Shown one piece after another: positions 1 to 5,228 of a stretch of 5,228 bases of DNA (position 1 is its first letter; every line of letters begins with the position of its first letter). Made by a program: the position numbers and the translations under genes. Origin of the DNA: Bacillota bacterium. GTDB lineage: Bacteria > Bacillota > Clostridia > Christensenellales > Aristaeellaceae. The notes beneath the pieces were generated by a model, which saw only the letters and a program-made list of their open reading frames with translations, was not told the origin of the DNA and made no database searches. The stretch is taken from positions 1 through 5,228 of the forward strand of contig JAEWAH010000248.1 in assembly GCA_023391725.1 (NCBI GenBank), read 5' to 3'.

Positions 1-62
1 CCTTCAAGGTCTACCTCCCGGAGAACAAGGAAAAAGCCGCGTTTTCGGAGTTCATCTCCTGA
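1..62 (+). CDS. C-terminal end of an unidentified plus-strand gene (partial)
   Basis: An open frame enters from the left edge (first full codon at 3-5) and ends at a TGA at 60-62, leaving 19 visible residues that end in ...AAFSEFIS. The piece is charged and Lys/Glu-rich, with no recognisable motif, so no function can be given. It is taken as a real gene end because the frame is open to the edge and a strong intrinsic terminator follows about 48 nt downstream, at 110-149, in the right direction. It converges on the minus-strand operon that ends at 390. Confidence 0.5.
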   Translation, partial: FKVYLPENKEKAAFSEFIS

Positions 63-109
63 AAGGTGGAATGAGAAATGCCAGAGGCAGTAGAAAATGT
101 GAATCGCAA

Positions 110-149
110 AAAGCCTTCCCTTCTAAAAAAGGGAAGGCTTTCTTTTTTT
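110..149 (+). terminator. Rho-independent terminator, possibly bidirectional
   Basis: An 11-bp perfect stem, AAAGCCTTCCC (110-120) with GGGAAGGCTTT (131-141), can be lengthened by two T-A pairs to leave a six-base loop. It is followed by a run of seven T at 143-149. This ends the plus-strand gene whose stop is at 62. Read on the minus strand the same stem is followed by a shorter T run (complement of the A run at 108-112), so it may also end the convergent operon that comes from 390. The plus-strand role is clear; the minus-strand role is inferred. Confidence 0.85.
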
Positions 150-171
150 CATTGAGTAAATAGTGGTTTGG

Positions 172-224
172 CGGGCGGTCACATAAGGGCGATGTGGGCA
201 TCGCCCCCTACGGCGGCGCGCCGG
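172..224. repeat. GC-rich palindromic intergenic module (REP-like), first unit
   Basis: This unit contains a perfect 8-bp stem with a 4-nt loop, GGGCGATG (187-194) and CATCGCCC (199-206). A short CCTACGG link follows, then a 10-bp perfect palindrome CGGCGCGCCG (214-223). It is non-coding by appearance and much richer in GC than the flanking terminator. Its form resembles the dispersed palindromic elements common between genes in gut Clostridia. That resemblance is from memory: only one copy is visible here, so its dispersed nature is inferred. Confidence 0.5.
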
Positions 225-244
225 ATCGTCGCGGCTACGGTCAA

Positions 245-286
245 CCACCCCGGCGCCGCGGGTGCCACCCCTCCTCTGGAGGGGAA
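245..286. repeat. GC-rich palindromic intergenic module, second unit
   Basis: Two adjacent hairpins are visible. The first pairs CACCC (246-250) with GGGTG (260-264) around a self-complementary CGGCGCCG (251-258). The second is a perfect 7-bp stem, CCCCTCC (268-274) with GGAGGGG (278-284), with a 3-nt loop, followed by AATTAG. The CCCCTCC...GGAGGGGAATT form resembles a repeat that I recall as recurrent between genes of gut Firmicutes. It could act as a transcript-stability or structural element, but nothing in the window shows a function. Confidence 0.5.
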
Positions 287-300
287 TTAGGAAGGCCTCA

Positions 301-386
301 ACCTCCTGTACACGTCCCTCTCTGGGTCCAGGGCCTACAGCCCTTGATCGCTTAAGGGAGATATGGGGAGCGAATACCATTTCCCC
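301..386. other. Structured 3' flank of the operon, no gene seen
   Basis: Three modest inverted repeats lie in series. CTGTA (306-310) pairs with TACAG (336-340), enclosing CCCT (316-319) and AGGG (330-333). CCCTTGA (341-347) pairs with TTAAGGG (352-358) around a tetraloop, with one G-T wobble in plus-strand RNA. GGGGA (365-369) pairs with TCCCC (382-386). None is followed by a T run on the minus strand, so none is a clear terminator for the operon ending at 390. Together with the GC-rich modules at 172-286 this fills the gap between the terminator and the operon. I see no convincing gene in 150-389. Confidence 0.35.
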
Positions 387-389
387 TGC

Positions 390-1058
390 CTACTTTTGTA
401 CCGCCGTCTTGTGCAACAGGTTAAAATCCCGTGGCAGGTCCGCATTCACCCAGAACCTGCCGTAATATACACCCTGCCCGGTGATGAGTCCTTGCTTGTT
501 GCGCAGATCGGCGATCACTTCACTTTGGGGAACAATCTCCCGCACATGATCCCGCACCTTTTCGGCCGCGCTTTCGGAATAACTGTCGATGGCCAGATAC
601 TGCTTTTCACCATTTACGATGCGGCTATCCACCAGGGTCACGATATGCCCGACCCGAAGGTTGCACAGAGACACACCCTTCCCTTGGGAGATGTGTTCCC
701 ACAGCGTTGGAAGATCGTTACGCAGCCCATCCTCCTCATAACGGAAGCCCATCCTGGCCGCTTCCCCGTGAGCCATCAGGGCGTGAAGCAGCTCGGGGCG
801 GTCGGTTCCGTCATCTCCCCTGCCGCCTTTTTGCCGGGCAAAGTCCGAAAGCCGCTCGGGGTCCAGGCGGATGCCGTGCATCCATTCCACGGTGTGGCAC
901 ATGGAAAACAGCCCGCAGCCGGCGCTGGACAATGTTTCATTCGGGGAGGTCACATAATCGTAAGGATAGGACCAGCCCTTGCACCGCTGATTCATGAAGA
1001 GCAGTGCGCGGCCCTCATAGGCGATCTCCCTGGTCTTCCCTGTAGGACAGAGCAGCAT
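390..1058 (-). CDS. Stand-alone C39-like (papain-fold) cysteine peptidase family protein
   Basis: The protein has 222 residues. Its N-terminal part reads like the C39-like peptidase group: a FMNQR...W...Y segment with Gln24, which could supply the oxyanion-hole Gln, then SAGCGLFSM with the candidate nucleophile Cys48. His138 in GHIVTLVD and Asp158 in AIDSYSES stand in the usual order and spacing for the other two triad members. No signal peptide or membrane segment is visible, so it should be cytosolic. The ATG start is fixed by a strong AAGGAGG seven bases upstream. It is the last gene of an operon, 12 nt after the ABC transporter at 1071-2807, so co-expression and possibly translational coupling are expected. 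C39 domains process double-glycine leader peptides when fused to bacteriocin exporters; here the domain is free, and its substrate is unknown. The family call rests on motifs seen by eye. A non-peptidase papain-fold role is also possible. Confidence 0.65.
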   Translation of the reverse strand: MLLCPTGKTREIAYEGRALLFMNQRCKGWSYPYDYVTSPNETLSSAGCGLFSMCHTVEWMHGIRLDPERLSDFARQKGGRGDDGTDRPELLHALMAHGEAARMGFRYEEDGLRNDLPTLWEHISQGKGVSLCNLRVGHIVTLVDSRIVNGEKQYLAIDSYSESAAEKVRDHVREIVPQSEVIADLRNKQGLITGQGVYYGRFWVNADLPRDFNLLHKTAVQK

Positions 1059-1065
1059 ATGCGCG

Positions 1066-1072
1066 CCTCCTT
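1066..1072 (-). promoter_or_regulatory. Ribosome binding site overlapping the upstream stop codon
   Basis: AAGGAGG on the minus strand lies seven bases before the ATG at 1058. Its first two bases are the last two of the TAA stop (1073-1071) of the preceding ABC gene. Ribosomes ending the transporter thus sit directly on the start region of the peptidase-like gene, which suggests coupled translation. Confidence 0.8.
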
Positions 1073-2807
1073 AAGCAAATTGAGCTTCGTACATCTTGTA
1101 ATAGAATCCCTGGGCAGCCATGAGGGAATCGTGGGTGCCTGTTTCCACAATGTTGCCGTCCTTTACCACCAGGATCAGGTCCGCGTTCTGGATGGTGGAG
1201 AGGCGATGGGCGATGACAAAGCACGTCTTGTCTTTCATCAGCGCGCGCATGGCCTGCTGTATCTTGACTTCCGTGCGCGTATCCACATTGGAGGTGGCTT
1301 CGTCCAGGATCAGCATGGGTGAATCCATAAGCATGGCCCGGGCGATAGTCAATAGCTGCTTTTGCCCCTTGGAGATATTTGCTCCATCGTCGGTGATCAA
1401 TGTATCGTATCCCTGGGGCAAACGCTGGATGTAGGAATGGATCCTGGCCGCCTTGGCCGCGGCCTCCACTTCATCCCTGGTGGCGTCCTTCTTGGCGTAG
1501 GCGATGTTTTCATAGATGGTGCCGTGGAACAGCCACGTATCCTGGAGCACCATGGCATAGCTGCGCCTAAGGCTCTTGCGGGTCACATCCGTCACCCCGT
1601 GACCATCCACGGTGATGCACCCTTCATTCACATCGTAAAAGCGCATGAGCAGGTTGATAAGAGTGGTCTTTCCCGCGCCGGTGGGGCCTACGATGGCAAT
1701 GAGGCTCCCGGGCGCGGCGCTGAAATTGCAGTGCTTCAGGATGGTCCTGCCCTCTTCATAGCCGAAGGACACGTCTTCAACCCGCACATCCCCGGCCACG
1801 TGATTAAGTTCATCCGCACCCTCTTTATCGGCCTTCTCCAGGGGCTCATCCAGCAGGCGGAACACGCGCTCCGCCGCCGAAAGGGCGGATTGAAGTTCGC
1901 CCAGGATGTTGGCCATCTCGTTGATGGGCCCGGAGAATTTGCGGGAGTACAGAACGAAGGAGGAGATATCCCCCAGGGACATGCGGCCGTTCATGAATAA
2001 AATGGCCCCGAACACGCTGATCAGGGAGAGGGAAAGGTTGTTGATAAAATTCACCGAAGGCCCGCCAACGCTGCCGTAGTAATCGGCTTTGTAGTAAGCA
2101 TCCACTGCCTCATCGTTCTTTACCCCCACACGGCGGACGGTGTTTTCCTCCTGATGGTAGGCCTTGAGTGTTTTTTGGCCGCTGATGACCTCTTCCACCA
2201 TGCCGTTGAGCTCGCCCAACTTTTTGGATCGGTTGCGAAAGAGCGGGCGGGTGTGGGACACGATAAATCTGGTCAGCAGGATCGATAGCGGGATGGTGAC
2301 CACAAAGACGAGTACCAGGGTGGGAGATAAGGTGAACATCATCCAGAAGGAACCGACGATGGTGACAAACCCCGAAAGGATCTGCACCAGGTCGCTGGAA
2401 AGGGACGTATTGATGGTATCGATGTCGTAAGAGATCTTGGAGATGATATCCCCGCTTTGATGGGTGTCAAAATACCCAACTGGCATATCCGCCAGGCGCT
2501 CGAACACATCCTTGCGCATGCGGTAGACGACTTTGCGGCTGATGGTGATCATGAGGATCGACAAGGCATAGCTAAGACCCGAGGAGATAAGGTAAAAGAA
2601 GATCATCTGGATAACCAGCGAGGTTATCCCCTGGAAATCCACTTTCCCTTTGCCCGGCTGGATGAGGTCGATAGCGAAGCCCGAGAGCCTGGGGCCAAGC
2701 AGCGCCAGGTAGTTGCCGCCCACGGAGAAAACGAGGGCCAACAGAAGCGACCACTTGTACTGGAACAGATACTGTCCAAGCCGGCGGTAGACCGTCTTCT
2801 TACCCAC
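1071..2807 (-). CDS. ABC exporter half-transporter, catalytic-site partner of a heterodimer
   Basis: The protein has 578 residues and the fused membrane domain plus ATPase layout of type IV (B-family) exporters. About six membrane helices are seen, near residues 17-38, 60-88, 141-159, 162-180, 254-273 and 278-297. The ATPase domain has A-loop Tyr350, Walker A GPTGAGKTT (374-382, Lys380), Q-loop Gln422, Walker B ending in Asp502 with catalytic Glu503, D-loop Asp509 and switch His534. Its signature is ISKGQ (478-482) instead of LSGGQ. This pairs with the faults in the upstream protein (2800-4515), so the two should form one heterodimer in the cytoplasmic membrane, with hydrolysis mainly at the site built from this protein's Walker motifs and the partner's LSGGQ. 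It starts with GTG, overlaps the partner gene by 8 nt and has GGGAGGG seven bases upstream. The cargo (drug, lipid or peptide) cannot be told. BmrD and TM288 are the nearest functional models. Confidence 0.93.
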   Translation of the reverse strand: MGKKTVYRRLGQYLFQYKWSLLLALVFSVGGNYLALLGPRLSGFAIDLIQPGKGKVDFQGITSLVIQMIFFYLISSGLSYALSILMITISRKVVYRMRKDVFERLADMPVGYFDTHQSGDIISKISYDIDTINTSLSSDLVQILSGFVTIVGSFWMMFTLSPTLVLVFVVTIPLSILLTRFIVSHTRPLFRNRSKKLGELNGMVEEVISGQKTLKAYHQEENTVRRVGVKNDEAVDAYYKADYYGSVGGPSVNFINNLSLSLISVFGAILFMNGRMSLGDISSFVLYSRKFSGPINEMANILGELQSALSAAERVFRLLDEPLEKADKEGADELNHVAGDVRVEDVSFGYEEGRTILKHCNFSAAPGSLIAIVGPTGAGKTTLINLLMRFYDVNEGCITVDGHGVTDVTRKSLRRSYAMVLQDTWLFHGTIYENIAYAKKDATRDEVEAAAKAARIHSYIQRLPQGYDTLITDDGANISKGQKQLLTIARAMLMDSPMLILDEATSNVDTRTEVKIQQAMRALMKDKTCFVIAHRLSTIQNADLILVVKDGNIVETGTHDSLMAAQGFYYKMYEAQFA

Positions 2808-4515
2808 GGCCCATCCCTCCCATCTGGATGCGCTCGATCTCCTGGTAGAGTTCGCAGCTTTGCATCAGTTCCTCATGTGTGCCGTACCCAACCATCTTCC
2901 CATCGTCCAGCACCAGGATGTGATCGCATTTTAACACCGTGGAAACGCGCTGGGCGATGAGGAGCGTGGTTGTATGGGAAAAATGCGTGCGCAAATCCCG
3001 GCGCAGCGTGGCGTCTGTCTTATAGTCCAGGGCGCTGGAGGAATCGTCAAGGATCAGGATCTCCGGGTCGCCTGCAAGGGCCCTGGCGATGAGCACCCGT
3101 TGCTTCTGCCCGCCGGAAAGGTTGGCGCCCTTGATGTTCAGCCCGGAGCCGAAACCTTCCTTCTCGGCAATGAAGTCTGCCGCCTGGGCATACTCCGCCG
3201 CGCGGTGGACGGCGTCTTTTTCGATCTTCCGGCCCAGGCGGATGTTTTCTTCAATGGTATCCTCAAACAGGACGTCATTTTGGAAGACCACGCCGAACTT
3301 TTCCCGAAGCTCTCCCATTTCGATCTGGCGGATATCACGCCCGCCGATGCGGATCTGACCTTCATCCACATCATAAAAGCGCAGAAGGAGCTGGGCGATG
3401 GTGGATTTTCCTGCCCCGGTAGGCCCGATGATGCCCAGCGTTTCCCCGCGCTTCAAGGAAAAATGGATATCGCTCAGATTGTCTTCCTTCTTGTTGTAGG
3501 AGAAGGATACATGGTCGAATACAACGTGATCTTCCTCTGCATTCACGGGGGTCTCGGGCATTTGCACCATTTCCTCCGGCACAGCCATGACCTCTGCGAT
3601 GCGGTTGGCGGAAGCGCTGGCCTTGGAGTACATGGTGAAGATACGGGTGATGGTCATCATGGCGTTCAGGATGATGGTGAAGTAGCTGGTAAAGGCAACA
3701 ATCTCGCCCACTTCCCCTGCTCCCGCGTTCACCCGCACAGCGCCTACCAGCACCACCAGCGTGAGGCCCAGGTTGAGTAGCATGTTCATGGCCGGGCTGA
3801 TCCCTGCCATGGTCAAATTGGCCTTCTTTTCTGTTTGGACGAGGGCTGAATTTACATCATCAAAGTGGCGCTTCTCATCCTCTGTTTTGGATAGCGCCTT
3901 GATGACGCGGATGCCGGCAGCGTTCTCTCGAACCACGCGGACCATGCGGTCCAGCGCCTCCTGGGTGAGGCGGAACAGGGGCACGCCCTTGCGGGAGATC
4001 AAAACAGTGATAATTGTTATAAAAGGCAGGATGGATACCAATACAAGCGTCAGCACCGGGTCAAGAGTCAATGTGACAAAGATGCCGCCCACAAGTAAAA
4101 TGGGGGCACGGATGCCTATACGCTGCATCATGCCCACCATTTGATGGATGTTGTATGTATCTGACGTCATTCGGGAAATCAAGGAAGGTATGGTAAAGCC
4201 ATCCACCTGACGGTTGGTAAGGTACGATATCTTACGGAACAGGTCATACCGTATCCGCCGCGTTGTATCCCTGGCGACGGCGGCGGCCATTCGGTTGGCC
4301 ATAATGTTGGTCACAACAGCCAGTACCGAACACAGCAGCATCACCCCGCCCCACCAAAGCACCGGGCCGATTTCCCCGCCGGGGAGCACCTTGTCGATAA
4401 CGTAGGCTAGTATCCAGGGCAGGCACAGATCCATAATGGTGCCGGCAAACTTGATGAAGAAACCTACCAGCATCCGTGGCACATAAGGGCGCAGGTACAG
4501 GAAAACGTGCTTCAA
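2800..4515 (-). CDS. ABC exporter half-transporter with degenerate ATP site, heterodimer partner
   Basis: The protein has 571 residues, with about six membrane helices (near 15-40, 51-72, 133-150, 152-174, 243-264 and 272-290) followed by an ATPase domain. Motifs seen are A-loop Tyr340, Walker A GPTGAGKST (364-372, Lys370), Q-loop Gln412, an intact LSGGQ signature (466-470), and Walker B ending in Asp490. The next residue, normally the catalytic Glu, is Asp491 (LDDSSSALD), and the switch His is replaced by Gln522 (AQRVST). This double change is known in the non-hydrolysing subunit of heterodimeric exporters such as TM287. Its good LSGGQ would complete the active site of the partner encoded at 1071-2807. 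It is the first gene of the operon. The TTG start is chosen because AAGGGG lies five bases upstream, an in-frame TGA lies five codons before it, and the upstream ATG at 4534 is in another frame. Met15 is a weaker alternative start. Substrate unknown. Confidence 0.93.
   Translation of the reverse strand: MKHVFLYLRPYVPRMLVGFFIKFAGTIMDLCLPWILAYVIDKVLPGGEIGPVLWWGGVMLLCSVLAVVTNIMANRMAAAVARDTTRRIRYDLFRKISYLTNRQVDGFTIPSLISRMTSDTYNIHQMVGMMQRIGIRAPILLVGGIFVTLTLDPVLTLVLVSILPFITIITVLISRKGVPLFRLTQEALDRMVRVVRENAAGIRVIKALSKTEDEKRHFDDVNSALVQTEKKANLTMAGISPAMNMLLNLGLTLVVLVGAVRVNAGAGEVGEIVAFTSYFTIILNAMMTITRIFTMYSKASASANRIAEVMAVPEEMVQMPETPVNAEEDHVVFDHVSFSYNKKEDNLSDIHFSLKRGETLGIIGPTGAGKSTIAQLLLRFYDVDEGQIRIGGRDIRQIEMGELREKFGVVFQNDVLFEDTIEENIRLGRKIEKDAVHRAAEYAQAADFIAEKEGFGSGLNIKGANLSGGQKQRVLIARALAGDPEILILDDSSSALDYKTDATLRRDLRTHFSHTTTLLIAQRVSTVLKCDHILVLDDGKMVGYGTHEELMQSCELYQEIERIQMGGMGRG
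2815..2821 (-). promoter_or_regulatory. Ribosome binding site for the GTG start at 2807
   Basis: GGGAGGG on the minus strand lies seven bases before the GTG and inside the last codons of the preceding ABC gene. The nearby ATG at 2814-2812 is in the frame of the upstream gene and reaches a stop four codons later, so it cannot start this protein. The site therefore supports the GTG start and tight coupling of the two subunits. Confidence 0.7.
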
Positions 4516-4520
4516 GTCTT

Positions 4521-4526
4521 CCCCTT
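4521..4526 (-). promoter_or_regulatory. Ribosome binding site deciding the TTG start at 4515
   Basis: AAGGGG, within GAAGAAGGGGAAGAC on the minus strand, lies five bases before the TTG codon at 4515-4513. An in-frame TGA at 4533-4531 rules out a start further upstream, so the TTG is the best-supported start for the first ABC subunit. Confidence 0.65.
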
Positions 4527-4556
4527 CTTCTCATAAACGAAATAAATGCACATGTA

Positions 4557-4585
4557 AATATACAGGAAACCGAATCAAATTACAA
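4557..4585 (-). promoter_or_regulatory. Probable sigma-A-type promoter of the ABC/peptidase operon
   Basis: On the minus strand TTGTAA (4585-4580) and TATATT (4562-4557) are separated by exactly 17 bases. They match the consensus in four and five of six positions, and a TG lies directly before the -10. Transcription would begin near 4550, giving a leader of about 35 nt before the TTG start. It sits just after the terminator of the upstream SulP gene, where a new operon promoter is expected. A weaker overlapping option is TTGACC (4599-4594) with TGATTC. No clear operator palindrome is seen. Confidence 0.55.
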
Positions 4586-4637
4586 GGCAATGCGGGTCAA
4601 ATGATGAAATAATCCCTTAAACATCTCCCGTTCCTAC

Positions 4638-4669
4638 AAAAACAGCGCCTGCATTTTATAACAGGCGCT
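4638..4669 (-). terminator. Rho-independent terminator of the SulP-family gene
   Basis: On the minus strand an 8-bp GC-rich stem, AGCGCCTG (4669-4662) with CAGGCGCT (4651-4644), encloses a 10-nt A/T-rich loop and is followed by G and five T (4643-4638). It begins six bases after the SulP stop codon at 4675, so it separates that transcript from the ABC operon. Confidence 0.88.
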
Positions 4670-4674
4670 TAGGG

Positions 4675-5228
4675 TCAAGCCAATGTAAAGCCGTTCTTTT
4701 TAAGCAGCGATTGGGGCTGTTTTTGCAGGTTCTCCAGCTTCAAAACAATGCCCTGCCTTTTTGCGCCTTCCTGCAGGGACGAAAGGGCTTTGAGCGCGGA
4801 TGCGTCCATGAAAGGAACGCCCGCCATATCCAGAAGCAGCGTGGTCATCTGCTCCCGGTCCCTTTCCGGAAGCTGCTGCAGCCGTTGGGCTGCCATGAAA
4901 AACAGCGGCCCGTTCACCTTTAGGCGCATTACGCCATCTCCCTCGGATTCCCACTGCATGGCTACCATATTCCTTAGTCTTACCAGCACCAGGACTGCGG
5001 CCAGGGCAATGGCAGCGCCGATAGCCATAACCAGATCCAGAAGGACCGTCAGCAAAAACGCGGTAAGGAATACGGCGGCATCGCTTTTGGGCAGGTGTTT
5101 CATTTCCTTGAAGTAGGACCATTCCCCCATGTTGTAGGCAACCACCATCAATACTGCGGCCAATGCGGACATGGGCACATACTTTACATAGGGCATGCCC
5201 ACCAGCAGAATCGCCAGCAGTGCAACGG
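4675..5228 (-). CDS. SulP-family anion transporter, C-terminal part with STAS domain (5' end off window)
   Basis: The frame is open to the right edge, so the true start lies outside. About 183 C-terminal codons are visible, ending at TGA 4677-4675. The first half has SulP hallmarks: the PMSALAAVLMVVAYNMGEW segment, then a HLPKSDAAVFLTAFLLTVLLD stretch leading into a final hydrophobic helix and the RLRNM membrane exit. A cytosolic STAS domain follows, with VNGPLFFMAA, a LLLDMAGVPFMDASALKAL core and a terminal QSLLKKNGF element. The Ser in MDAS sits where STAS anti-sigma antagonists carry their phosphorylated Ser. SulP proteins move sulfate, bicarbonate or other anions by symport or exchange across the membrane, and the STAS domain is thought to regulate them; the anion here cannot be told. 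A GTG at 5202 is internal, not the start, since the family core lies mostly upstream. Confidence 0.92.
   Translation of the reverse strand, partial: VALLAILLVGMPYVKYVPMSALAAVLMVVAYNMGEWSYFKEMKHLPKSDAAVFLTAFLLTVLLDLVMAIGAAIALAAVLVLVRLRNMVAMQWESEGDGVMRLKVNGPLFFMAAQRLQQLPERDREQMTTLLLDMAGVPFMDASALKALSSLQEGAKRQGIVLKLENLQKQPQSLLKKNGFTLA

Noticed and set aside
71..163. Tiny plus-strand open frames starting at the ATGs at 71 and 79, after a GGTGG
   Set aside because: Both run through the terminator hairpin and its T run, so their sequence is set by the terminator. No double-glycine leader pattern is seen.
180..191. A 12-base repeat CACATAAGGGCG shared with 4480-4491 inside the first ABC gene
   Set aside because: One shared 12-mer is about what chance gives over both strands of a window this size, and the second copy is ordinary coding sequence.
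123..380. An 85-codon minus-strand open frame in the intergenic gap
   Set aside because: It reads through the palindromic modules and into the terminator stem, is Arg/Gly-rich as expected from GC-rich repeat DNA, and has no credible protein features.
363..1322. A 319-codon plus-strand open frame antisense to the peptidase-like and second ABC genes
   Set aside because: It runs across the 3' end of one well-supported gene and all of another, has no family motifs, and is explained by the codon bias of the real minus-strand genes. The same applies to the long plus-strand frames at 1362-2000 and 2974-3780.
4244..4534. Alternative ATG start at 4534 for a minus-strand protein
   Set aside because: It is in a different frame from the ABC gene and gives an Arg-rich product overlapping a well-supported transporter. 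The TTG at 4515 has its own ribosome binding site.
4535..4556. Possible operator palindrome around ACATGT in the leader of the ABC operon
   Set aside because: Only the central six bases are self-complementary; the arms do not match well enough to claim a regulator site.

Overview
The window suggests a Firmicute of the gut Clostridia type (moderately GC-rich by eye). The reasons are strong AGGAGG-like ribosome binding sites, TTG and GTG starts, a heterodimeric ABC exporter pair of Firmicute style, and GC-rich palindromic intergenic modules like those scattered through such genomes. The lineage is an inference and cannot be fixed from this sequence alone.

Layout. Almost everything is on the minus strand, so it is described right to left. 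At 5228-4675 lies the C-terminal part of a SulP-family anion transporter with its STAS domain. It is followed by a rho-independent terminator (4638-4669) and a short intergenic region holding a good sigma-A-type promoter (4557-4585). That promoter appears to drive a tight three-gene operon. The first gene is an ABC exporter half-transporter (4515-2800, TTG start). The second is its partner half-transporter (2807-1071, GTG start, 8-nt overlap). The third is a stand-alone C39-like (papain-fold) cysteine peptidase-type protein (1058-390), whose Shine-Dalgarno overlaps the stop codon of the gene before it. At the left edge, positions 1-62 hold the last codons of a plus-strand gene that converges on this operon. 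A strong hairpin terminator (110-149) lies between them and may work in both directions. The 240-nt gap between terminator and operon holds no convincing gene but is packed with palindromic modules.

How the genes work together. The two ABC proteins carry complementary departures from consensus. The first has Asp in place of the catalytic Glu and Gln in place of the switch His, but a perfect LSGGQ. The second has the Glu and His, but an ISKGQ signature. Together they would form one degenerate and one competent ATP site, as in the TM287/288 and BmrCD class of heterodimeric exporters. The substrate cannot be read from the sequence. The co-encoded C39-like protein, which has no signal peptide, is the most intriguing part: it could process a peptide substrate of the exporter in the cytosol, or have an unrelated role.
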